A DNA stretch of 35,574 nt from an uncultured Selenomonadales bacterium (GTDB lineage Bacteria > Bacillota > Negativicutes > Selenomonadales > Selenomonadaceae), in NCBI GenBank assembly GCA_946406415.1, contig CAMJKR010000003.1, forward strand, positions 1 to 35,574. The letters run 5' to 3'. The notes beneath the pieces are model-generated. The model made no database searches, had not been told where the DNA came from, and saw nothing but the letters and a program-made list of their open reading frames with translations. Of this stretch, positions 15,551 through 22,632 are shown in pieces. The stretch's first letter is position 1. Every line of letters starts with the position of its first letter. Both the position numbers and the translations under genes were made by a program.

Positions 15551-16666
15551 GTGATTACAAAAGACGGCATTCACTTTAGTGAGTGTCGTCTTTTCTTTGT
15601 GCGCAAACTTATCGAACTTAGTGACGTGCTCATCGACGAAGCTGAACTCGGTGAAAAATCTTTTGCTGAAATTCTCGCCTATGCTCTAAGTCAATTTTCC
15701 AGCTGGAACCGAACTGTTCTTCCTTCCAAATCTTCACACCTTCCGGATTATTTCGCTAACCACCTTAAAGCTGACATCAATTCTCTGAAAAATTACGCCA
15801 ATCGACTCACTGGTTTCAAAAACATTGACGACCAACAATTTTTCAGTCCAGGACTCAGTCCAGGACTTTATGTCATAGGCGCGACTTCCGCCGCGGGCAA
15901 AACTACTTTCTGTTGGCAACTACTTGAACAAATCGCCGAACGTGGCGAGGATTGCATTTATTGTTCTTACGAGATGAGCGACCTTGAACTTTTTACTAAA
16001 ACTGCAGCTCGACGGCTTTTCCTTCGCGATAAGCAAACCTCTCTAACTGCTGCTGATATTCGGCGCGGCTCTTGGTCGGCTCAGCTTGACAACGTTATTA
16101 GCGAAGTCGCTAGCTCTAAGACTAATTTGCAAGTTTTGGAATTGCAGGACGAATCCATTGATGAACTTCTTATTCGCCTCAAACCTCTTTGCTTAAACAA
16201 GCAAAAGGCTCCTGTTATTTGCCTTGACTATCTCCAAATTGTTCCGTCTAGCAAAGAATCAACCAAACTAAGCGTCGATGATTCCGTTCGCAAGCTTAAA
16301 AAGTTCCAACGCGACACCAACTCAACTTTCATTGTCATAAGCTCTTTCAATCGTGCAAACTACACTCAAGGCGTTTCATTCGAGAGTTTCAAAGAATCGG
16401 GCAACATTGAATACACCGCTGATGTCGTTTGGGCTTTACAACTTTTCGTTCTTAATTCTATCAATCCGAACAATATCGCCGACTCTAGGAAAAAAATCGA
16501 CGTCGCTAAACGACAACAGCCGCGCCAGATTCAGCTCAAGTGCCTAAAAAATCGGCAAGGCACCAATTATGACTGTTACTTCAATTATTTTTCCGCCCAC
16601 GACTACTTCGAGCCTTGTGATAAATTCATTGAAAATAATAGTAAATCTTCCGAACGTAAACAATGA
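15551..16666 (+). CDS. DnaB-like helicase ATPase
   Basis: A 371-aa RecA-fold ATPase resembling the C-terminal half of replicative DnaB helicases. Walker A GATSAAGKTT is at about 109-118, the following helix reads CIYCSYEMSDLELFTKTAAR (the DnaB E-M-S motif), Walker B VICLDYLQIV is at 222-231, then VISSFNR and SGNIEYTADVVW, and a late KNRQG. The N-terminal 85 residues are short compared with the usual DnaB N-domain, so loading may differ. The start is GTG 15551 with a weak ribosome site; a later start is possible. The stop TGA lies 15 bases before the Rep-like gene. It probably serves as the element's replicative helicase or loader. Confidence 0.85.
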   Translation: MITKDGIHFSECRLFFVRKLIELSDVLIDEAELGEKSFAEILAYALSQFSSWNRTVLPSKSSHLPDYFANHLKADINSLKNYANRLTGFKNIDDQQFFSPGLSPGLYVIGATSAAGKTTFCWQLLEQIAERGEDCIYCSYEMSDLELFTKTAARRLFLRDKQTSLTAADIRRGSWSAQLDNVISEVASSKTNLQVLELQDESIDELLIRLKPLCLNKQKAPVICLDYLQIVPSSKESTKLSVDDSVRKLKKFQRDTNSTFIVISSFNRANYTQGVSFESFKESGNIEYTADVVWALQLFVLNSINPNNIADSRKKIDVAKRQQPRQIQLKCLKNRQGTNYDCYFNYFSAHDYFEPCDKFIENNSKSSERKQ

Positions 16667-16681
16667 TTGGAGGTTTTCAGC

Positions 16682-17671
16682 ATGAATCAAAATCTTACTA
16701 TTCCCGTAACTTCTTTACTTCCTACTTTTTCGGACGTTCTTCTGGCAGAAAATCCTCTCGCCATTATTCACAAAATAACAGGCGGACTGCGTCCATCGAG
16801 AATTCGCGTCGAAATCAACGACAAATTGGCTAAAGTTATTTTCAAACTTTCTGATGAAGGTACTGATGACCTTCTCAACGGTGACACTTTCTGCATTGTC
16901 GAAAAGCGCAGTAAAAAATTCGGCGAAATCACCACTGCCTACAAAATTCTCAATTCCGCTGGTTATCAAGTCCTGCGTCCCTTCACTATGTTCGACCGTT
17001 TTGTTCTTGCTGTATGCATTTCCGAATGGATAAAAGGGAATCGCTACACGACCGTCGCCATCATTTATCGCGCTTTGACGGGAAAAATCGGCAGGAGCGA
17101 CGCCAAACCCAGCGTCACCCAACGCAAAGCCATTATCGAGAGTTTAGAAATTCTTATGAGCCGCATCATCGATTACGGCGCAGAAGACATCTGCCAAGTT
17201 ATGGGCTACAACAACGGCAATCCTTTTGTCGGAAAAGCTCCGTTATTGCCCGCCGCTTACATTGACTTTTCGGCAGTCAGCGGCGACAGTGATACTCTAA
17301 TTTTTTTCACCGACGAGCCTCCTCTTTTGAAAATGGCTCAAATCAAAAAGCAACTCGTTTCCTATGACGCTACTCTTCTCGACATGCCAGGTCAAAACAC
17401 TCCCATGAACATCGCAAGCAAAAATTATACTATGCTTCGCATTCAAGAAATTATCCTCCACAAGCAACTGACTCCGACTGTTACTTTTGCCGACGTGTTC
17501 AAAAAACTCCGTATTGAAAACGCCAGTAACAAAACAAAAATGGACGTTCGCAACACTATGATAGCTTTCTTTGAGCACTTAAAAACGGAAGGCGTCGTCA
17601 AATCCTTTGAGGTCGTCAAACAAGGCAACACCTTCTACGGCATCAAATTCCCGCGCCCCAAAAAAGCCTAA
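16682..17671 (+). CDS. Rep-like protein with winged-helix ends (putative replication initiator)
   Basis: A 329-aa soluble protein that I cannot assign firmly. A helical segment in the first half (RPFTMFDRFVLAVCISEWIK, then YTTVAIIYRALTGK) and a C-terminal segment (TFADVFKKLRIENA, then MIAFFEHLKTEGVVKSFEVVKQ and NTFYGIKF) look like two winged-helix units, the pattern of plasmid Rep initiators. ATG 16682 is chosen for TTGGAGG at 16667-16673; a TTG start at 16667 would lie in that ribosome site. It follows the DnaB-like gene as the last gene of the module, with tandem 22-bp repeats 40 bases downstream, which would suit an initiator. The function is inferred from shape and context. Confidence 0.6.
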   Translation: MNQNLTIPVTSLLPTFSDVLLAENPLAIIHKITGGLRPSRIRVEINDKLAKVIFKLSDEGTDDLLNGDTFCIVEKRSKKFGEITTAYKILNSAGYQVLRPFTMFDRFVLAVCISEWIKGNRYTTVAIIYRALTGKIGRSDAKPSVTQRKAIIESLEILMSRIIDYGAEDICQVMGYNNGNPFVGKAPLLPAAYIDFSAVSGDSDTLIFFTDEPPLLKMAQIKKQLVSYDATLLDMPGQNTPMNIASKNYTMLRIQEIILHKQLTPTVTFADVFKKLRIENASNKTKMDVRNTMIAFFEHLKTEGVVKSFEVVKQGNTFYGIKFPRPKKA

Positions 17672-17710
17672 GCTATGCCTATGTAAACGTAAATCTATAA
17701 CGAACATTCC

Positions 17711-17754
17711 GACCATTGCTGATATTGTGATTGACCATTGCTGATATTGTCATT
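17711..17754 (+). repeat. Two tandem 22-bp repeats after the Rep-like gene
   Basis: Copies at 17711-17732 and 17733-17754 begin GACCATTGCTGATATTGT and differ at one base. The 22-bp period (two helix turns) is typical of Rep-binding iterons. Immediately after come a small TGCCA/TGGCA hairpin with T-rich tail (17763-17780), a possible rep terminator, and an AGTGG/CCACT palindrome (17786-17800). Confidence 0.7.
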
Positions 17755-17920
17755 GGTGAAAGTGCCAAAAGTGGCAATTTTGTCTAGTGGTGACGCCACT
17801 TTTCGGAGCCCCGAAAAAATCCTTAGATATGTAAATATCGTAGGCAAAGCCCAGCCCAGTGCCCGCCGACGCTCGGACGCCTTGCCGTTCCGAAGCCGCC
17901 TATGCTAGCCGCTCTATGAC

Positions 17921-18078
17921 GCAGAAGCGACTAAGGCTTGCGCGTCCTGCGCTTCGCCAAGTCGCTTTATCTGCGCTGGGGTCATACAGACCCCCGTCCC
18001 CTTGTGGGTCGCGAAACGCATTCAATCGCCGCCAAAAAGCGTGGCGTCGATTGGCATTCCATGCAAAATGCGTTTCGC
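17921..18078. other. Three strong hairpins in a GC-rich gene-free stretch (possible structured RNA or origin)
   Basis: The first, at 17921-17974, is a long interrupted stem: GCAG, AAGCGACT, GGC, GCGC on the left and GCGC, GCC, AGTCGCTT, CTGC on the right. The second, at 17978-17994, is GGGGTC/GACCCC with a 5-base loop. The third, at 18011-18078, has a 12-bp perfect arm GCGAAACGCATT/AATGCGTTTCGC, an inner CAATCG/CGATTG and CGCC/GGCG. Base composition is visibly richer in G+C than the neighbours. Frames through here have no family likeness. A non-coding RNA, a single-strand initiation site or a termination zone would all fit. The strand is undetermined. Confidence 0.5.
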
Positions 18079-18352
18079 CGACCAATCACTGTCGCTACTT
18101 CAGCGTTACGACTACCCAAAGGTTATCGATTACTTCGGTTGCTCAAAAAAAGAACATCCTACATTACACTTGTTGAAGTTGAAAACTTTAAAATTGCAGA
18201 AACGTTCAGGAAAATCGGGCTGGATGTTCTTTTTGGCTATACGCTTTGGTTAGAAAATTCGAGAAGGAATCGAAAATTTTTCGGTTGGGGGTAGCGTTTT
18301 GGTCGCAATAGTAACTTAACGTATTTGGGTGGGGGGCGCGGGCTGAGCAATA

Positions 18353-18520
18353 GGCGATTTAGTGAACGCAGCTTTAGCGGAGTGAACGTTTTTGAGCTTA
18401 GCGAAAAAAATCGCCGTCTGGTGTTGTGATATGAACAAGGTTGCGAGGCAAGCTTTAGCGGCCCTGAAAGGGTGCCTCGCTCGCAGTGAATATCCGACAC
18501 CAGTTGCGAAGGGGGCGCAA
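18353..18520. other. Second cluster of nested hairpins upstream of the fic 3' end
   Basis: A GGCGATTT/AAATCGCC pair encloses 18353-18415. Next is a nested structure at 18418-18503: CTGGTGT/ACACCAG outside, GATAT/ATATC, GCGAGGCA/TGCCTCGC, and CCCT/AGGG with a GAA loop at the tip. Then comes TTGCG/CGCAA at 18504-18520. The 11-mer AGCTTTAGCGG occurs twice (18370-18380, 18451-18461), each time next to or within a loop. Between the two clusters (18079-18350) I see nothing firm. The region may be a structured RNA or terminate transcription from fic (minus strand). Confidence 0.5.
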
Positions 18521-18572
18521 GTGGAGCGCGAAAAAGTTTTCGCCGCTTAAATCTAGCGGAAAACATCTTATG

Positions 18573-19775
18573 TTAGACTATCGATAAGTTCAGCTTGTAA
18601 ATTTTCTTGCTACCGTCGCCGCCAGATTCGAGGACGTGTCTTGTCGGCATGTTGTCAAGGCGAGATTTAACGGTATTGCGGGATTTGCCTGTCGCTCTCA
18701 TCAGTCCTTCCATCGAAATGCCACCGCTAAAGAAAACGCTTGACTGCAAAAGTGCCTCGTATATCGCTTTAGTCAGTTCATCTCCTTCAATCAGCGCAGA
18801 AAGTCTCTGGCGGTACTTTGTCAGTTGCATGATTTTGTTATTCAGTAAAAGCGATATGTCGTCGAAAGTCGCTGAAACGATTTCTGTAAAGCCGAGAACG
18901 AACGAAGTCAGGTCACCGCAGTTCCGTTCGGAATCGGTTTCTCTGAATAGGTCGTAGTATTTCTTCCTGTTCTTCTTTATAAGCACCGACAAGCGAAGCG
19001 CGACCAGTCGGTGAAAACGACCAGCCAAGAAGTACGACACGATGAATCGAGCTGTCCTCCCGTTGCCGTCGTAAAACGGATGGACGTATTCGAAAAGGTA
19101 GTGGAAAATAGCTACTCTAGCAAGTAGTGGCATGTCCGGATTGTGCAGGATTCCCAAAGTGACGTTAAGTAGCTCAATTATCCTTTTTTCGGGCTGAACA
19201 CCACGATGAAGAATTTTGCCGGAACCTGAAGTTATGTCTACGGAGTCTCGTCTGAATAAATCGCCGTCCAGCTTGTGAGTCGGGTCGTTGGTAATGACTT
19301 CTTTGTGGATGAACTCGTCGTAGAAAGCTCGTATATCTTCGCATGTTTTGAATTGCATTGGCGCAGAATCAGTCAAGATACTCTTGTACTTAGCAACAAT
19401 GCTGGAGAAGCGTGCAGACTGTACGGAGCCGCTGACAACTTCTTTTATTTCCTTGCGTGTACTATGAATGCCCTCGATGTCGCTGGTTGCCCTAACTTCG
19501 TCCACGACGCTGGACAGGATGAACTGTTCTAACACCAGAGGCGGAACGGCTTGCAAGGCTTGCAGTAAGTCCTCGTGTTTCTTGTAAATTCCCTCCATTA
19601 GCACAGCAAATTCTTCCGTGTAACAAAAAAAAGCCGGATACTTATTCCGATGATTATACTCTTGTATTTGGAAGTCGAAATGCCGAGTCAGCGGTGAGTT
19701 AAACCGCTCGACGTAAGTTTTGTTATGTTCAGCAGGACGCTTGTAATAAATTTTGATTAAGGACTCATATTCCAT
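18573..19775 (-). CDS. fic: Fic-domain protein (class II) with C-terminal winged helix
   Basis: A 400-aa Fic protein, a family that usually transfers AMP (or another nucleotide phosphate) to target proteins. The catalytic loop HPFYDGNGRTAR at about 231-242 is a full match to HPFx(D/E)GNGRxxR. An N-terminal inhibitory motif TSDIEG (97-102) marks it as class II, with its own autoinhibitory helix. The C-terminus (GGISMEGLMRATGKSRNTVK) is a winged-helix domain, as in many Fic regulators. It starts at ATG 19775 with AAGGTGG in front. It follows the BREX operon on the same strand but has its own inverted-repeat control region overlapping the end of the desulfurase gene. A link to defence is plausible but not shown. 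Confidence 0.9.
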   Translation of the reverse strand: MEYESLIKIYYKRPAEHNKTYVERFNSPLTRHFDFQIQEYNHRNKYPAFFCYTEEFAVLMEGIYKKHEDLLQALQAVPPLVLEQFILSSVVDEVRATSDIEGIHSTRKEIKEVVSGSVQSARFSSIVAKYKSILTDSAPMQFKTCEDIRAFYDEFIHKEVITNDPTHKLDGDLFRRDSVDITSGSGKILHRGVQPEKRIIELLNVTLGILHNPDMPLLARVAIFHYLFEYVHPFYDGNGRTARFIVSYFLAGRFHRLVALRLSVLIKKNRKKYYDLFRETDSERNCGDLTSFVLGFTEIVSATFDDISLLLNNKIMQLTKYRQRLSALIEGDELTKAIYEALLQSSVFFSGGISMEGLMRATGKSRNTVKSRLDNMPTRHVLESGGDGSKKIYKLNLSIV

Positions 19776-19782
19776 GATTTTA

Positions 19783-19859
19783 CCACCTTGTCAAAAAGTT
19801 TCGATTTTGATAACCGCTGTGAGTTACCTTATCAAAAACTGCTGATTTTGACAAGGTGG
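19783..19859 (-). promoter_or_regulatory. Nested inverted repeats upstream of fic (likely operator)
   Basis: An outer perfect 14-bp inverted repeat, CCACCTTGTCAAAA (19783-19796) and TTTTGACAAGGTGG (19846-19859), encloses an inner one, TTTTGATAA (19805-19813) and TTATCAAAA (19829-19837). The four half-sites share TT(G/A)TCAAAA. The array covers the fic ribosome site and the last codons of the cysteine desulfurase gene. It could bind a repressor, possibly the winged helix of Fic itself, or fold in RNA as a processing or termination signal. Confidence 0.6.
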
Positions 19860-20999
19860 AAAGATTTTTACTAAATGATTACCAATAGTTTTCGCGTCAT
19901 CATAGGAATTTTCTTTTCCAAAGGTGATTCTGATTGTCCCGCGAATATAATCTTGCGGAACTTTTAGAGCTTGCAAGACGTGAGAAATTTTCGTTTGCTG
20001 CGAGTTGCAAGCTGAGCCGGTTGCTACGCAAATATTTTTTAAATCTAGGCGATGCATTAAAGATTCGCCATCGCAGTCTTTGAACGACAAACTTAAATGA
20101 CCCGGCAAACGATTTTCTCCGCCGTTCAAAATAAAATCGACGCCGTTGCTTTGCAAACATTCGAGCAAAATTTTTGCGCATGCAGAAAGTTTTTCGGCAG
20201 TCTGATTTATGTCTCTGCAATTTTTTTCGAGAGCGAGAGCCATTGCGGCAATCGCAGGAACGTTTTCGGTGCCGGCTCGCCGTGAAAATTCCTGTGAGCC
20301 GCCGTCGATGTAAGGCGAGATTTTTAGCCCGTCGCGAACGTAAAGAAAACCAATTCCCTTCGGAGCGTTGAACTTGTGCGCGGAGGCGGAGAGCATGTCC
20401 ACGCCCAAAAGTTTCACGTCAATGGGAATGTGACCGACTGCTTGCACCGCGTCTGTGTGGAAAATTTTTCCTGACGCGTGCGCAATTTCCGCAAGCGATT
20501 TTACTGGCTGAATCGTGCCGACTTCATTGTTAGCCAGCATGACGGAAACAATTTTCGTCTGCAGCAAAATTTTTTTTTGCAAGTCGTTGGGATTAACCGT
20601 GCCGAATTTATCGACGGGCAACTTAGTTACACTGCAACCGAGATTTTCCATCGCCGCGCAGGAATTTAAAATCGCTTTGTGTTCAATGGCGGAAGTGATT
20701 ATATTTGGACATTCGTTTAAATGTGCGAGCACGGCGGATTTTATCGCCCAGTTATCGCTTTCAGTGCCGCCCGACGTAAAAATAATTTCCTTCGGCTCGG
20801 CATTAATGCACGCGGCGATTTTCTCCCGCGACTCGCGCAAAATTTTTTTCAACGGGCGCGAGAGTCTGTAAGTCGCAGAAGGATTCGCGAAAAAATTTTT
20901 CTGCAGGTCAGTCATCAAAGCCAGCGCGTCGTCGTCAATTTTGGTCGTCGCGGCGTTATCGGCGTAGATTATTTTATTCAAAGAGTTTGCAGCCGTCAT
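19824..20999 (-). CDS. Cysteine desulfurase (NifS/IscS/DndA type)
   Basis: A 391-aa PLP enzyme that would take sulfur from cysteine and hold it as a persulfide. YADNAATT at the N-terminus, the SAHKF PLP lysine near residue 209, the RAGTENVP loop, and the sulfur-carrying cysteine in ATGSACNSQQ near 331 are all present, so it should be active. ATG 20999 is preferred (GAGG upstream) over TTG 21014. It overlaps the 68-aa CxxC gene by 26 bases, which places it as the last gene of the BREX-4 operon. In DNA phosphorothioation systems DndA/SspA feed a PAPS-reductase-like DndC/SspD. Here the matching partner would be BrxP. It could alternatively serve Fe-S assembly for the BrxP cluster. The last residues are encoded inside the fic operator region. 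Confidence 0.9.
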   Translation of the reverse strand: MTAANSLNKIIYADNAATTKIDDDALALMTDLQKNFFANPSATYRLSRPLKKILRESREKIAACINAEPKEIIFTSGGTESDNWAIKSAVLAHLNECPNIITSAIEHKAILNSCAAMENLGCSVTKLPVDKFGTVNPNDLQKKILLQTKIVSVMLANNEVGTIQPVKSLAEIAHASGKIFHTDAVQAVGHIPIDVKLLGVDMLSASAHKFNAPKGIGFLYVRDGLKISPYIDGGSQEFSRRAGTENVPAIAAMALALEKNCRDINQTAEKLSACAKILLECLQSNGVDFILNGGENRLPGHLSLSFKDCDGESLMHRLDLKNICVATGSACNSQQTKISHVLQALKVPQDYIRGTIRITFGKENSYDDAKTIGNHLVKIFPPCQNQQFLIR

Positions 21000-21180
21000 T
21001 TTTAAAGTCCTCAATCTTGTCTAAAATGTCTTGCGGCTCGACTTCCAAAAAATTCGCCAGACATTCAATGCAATAAAAATTCTTGGACTTCATGCCCAAG
21101 AGTTTTTTGTTTATGCCGATTTCGTTTTTGGTAAGCGGGCGTTTACCGCAAGCAATGCAACTGAAAATTTTCTTAGCCAA
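20974..21180 (-). CDS. Small CxxC...CxxC protein (68 aa)
   Basis: Two cysteine pairs, CIACG near residues 8-12 and CIEC near 37-40, make a likely zinc or Fe-S ribbon; a VEPQDILDKIEDFKNDG helix follows. I do not recognise the family. It starts at TTG directly after the BrxL stop codon and overlaps the desulfurase gene by 26 bases, so it is tightly coupled to both. A sulfur-acceptor or adaptor between the desulfurase and BrxP is a reasonable guess from position and cysteines, but nothing more. Confidence 0.75.
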   Translation of the reverse strand: MAKKIFSCIACGKRPLTKNEIGINKKLLGMKSKNFYCIECLANFLEVEPQDILDKIEDFKNDGCKLFE

Positions 21181-22620
21181 TTAAATTACCTCGAACTTCG
21201 GAATAGTTTTGCCGGCGTACTCAATATCAAGCAGGGCAAGTTGTTGTCGAATCGTCGCTCGCATTTGACAAGCGCGCTCAAGGCAGTAACGGCTGAAAAG
21301 TTCTTTGTCGACCTCTTCAGCGCGACGGACGTTCGGGAAAAATAATTTCAAATACGCAGTTGCAATCCGTTTAATCGCGGCGGTATCTCGCGTGTCGGCT
21401 TTGTCGGGAACCTTAACAAGACTGTCGACGATTGCTCGATAGCTGACGTCTTCGCGCATTTCGTGCAAGATTGAACAAAAATATTCGGAGTTCAAAGCCC
21501 AGCCGCAAATTTTCATATCATCATTCATGCGCGGAATATTCCAACCCTTGATAAAGCCGTGAAAGCGTTCAATCAGCGCAGACTCGTGAAAAACCATTGG
21601 CAGTTCGTCAAACATATTTGTTACGCCGTCCATATCCATAGTCGCCTTTGCTATGTTGCCACTTAAAATAACTCCGGCGTCGGCGTTGTTGGAGTGATTG
21701 CCGACCGTGTAGACGCCATTTTCCAGAAAACCCTTCAAAGCGGCGCGAACTTCGTCCGTATCCTTGAAAGAAATCGTTTGCACTTCGTCAAGCGTCACGA
21801 AGTCATTATAGGCGACAAGCCCTTCTTGACGTTTCTGCATGTCGTAAAACATTTTGGCGCGACTCATGATTCCGCCACTTGACAACCATCCAAAACGGCT
21901 GACTTGCCCGAAAACATAAGATTTTCCCGTCCCCTTTGGCGCAAGCTCAATCAGATTTAAACGCTTCTCGATGAAGGGCAAAAGCCGCGTCAACATTGTC
22001 AATTTCTCTTCTTCGTGCTCGTAACCCGCCGCGTTGTAATCAATCGCACCCAACAAAATTTGTAGCCACTCATCGAACGAAAAATTTTTCCGTGCGTCTT
22101 TATAAAAATCCAAGTCGATTTTATACGGGCAAAAATTTTTGAACTTCAATAGCCGAATTTTGCCAGGAATTTTCGGACGAGCATCATAATCGGGCGGACG
22201 ATAACCCAACTCAATCATTCCCCAGACTTCGCGCCCGCCAACCAGTTCATCTTTGTAGAGATACCAAATATTGTCGTCAATCATAGTTTCCTTAGCCGCA
22301 AGCCCAAAGTCCGGTAGGGAAAACGACGCCGCGCCATTGGCAACGTCAATCTCAATGGAAATTTTCGCCAAAAGTTTTACGTGCTCATTTTCCATAACAA
22401 TGCGGCTCTTAATCGCTTTCCAATCGTCTTTTTTCGGAATAAATCGCCGTATGAAATCGGAAAGTTCGTCTGCATCAAATTTGCCGTCGGCGTCCTCGAA
22501 TCGTCGCAAAAGCCAATCGCGCATAAATGACGGCAAACTTAGCGCGGAGAAAAAATTGCTGTTCTTCAAATCTTTATAAACAACCATATCGGAGAAAATT
22601 TTTCTCAATCTATTTTCCAT
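21181..22620 (-). CDS. brxL: BREX protein BrxL (AAA+ ATPase), short form
   Basis: A 479-aa BrxL-like ATPase. Walker A PKGTGKS is at 228-234, preceded by LIELA and followed by FGWLSSGGIMSRAKMFYDM. Walker B is FVTLDEVQ at 274-281. VILSGNI and the ALIERFHGFIKGWNIPRM segment (arginine-finger/sensor region) match BrxL of BREX systems. The Lon-like C-terminal protease part of type 1 BrxL (about 680 aa in all) is not apparent. The ATG 22620 has GAGGGC upstream and lies 12 bases after pglZ. BrxL forms DNA-binding rings in studied BREX systems and is thought to act on phage DNA replication. Confidence 0.88.
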   Translation of the reverse strand: MENRLRKIFSDMVVYKDLKNSNFFSALSLPSFMRDWLLRRFEDADGKFDADELSDFIRRFIPKKDDWKAIKSRIVMENEHVKLLAKISIEIDVANGAASFSLPDFGLAAKETMIDDNIWYLYKDELVGGREVWGMIELGYRPPDYDARPKIPGKIRLLKFKNFCPYKIDLDFYKDARKNFSFDEWLQILLGAIDYNAAGYEHEEEKLTMLTRLLPFIEKRLNLIELAPKGTGKSYVFGQVSRFGWLSSGGIMSRAKMFYDMQKRQEGLVAYNDFVTLDEVQTISFKDTDEVRAALKGFLENGVYTVGNHSNNADAGVILSGNIAKATMDMDGVTNMFDELPMVFHESALIERFHGFIKGWNIPRMNDDMKICGWALNSEYFCSILHEMREDVSYRAIVDSLVKVPDKADTRDTAAIKRIATAYLKLFFPNVRRAEEVDKELFSRYCLERACQMRATIRQQLALLDIEYAGKTIPKFEVI

Positions 22621-22632
22621 TGCTTGCCCTCG

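Noticed and set aside
15289-15583. Open frame of about 95 codons in the gap before the DnaB-like gene
   Set aside because: No usable start codon, it crosses a terminator hairpin and has no family-like composition.
17859-18294. Several overlapping open frames of 60-118 codons
   Set aside because: They lie in GC-rich hairpin DNA, compete in several frames and lack ribosome sites and recognisable sequence.
17921-18520. tRNA, retron or group II intron
   Set aside because: No T-loop or acceptor-like pattern for a tRNA, and no reverse transcriptase gene in the window.
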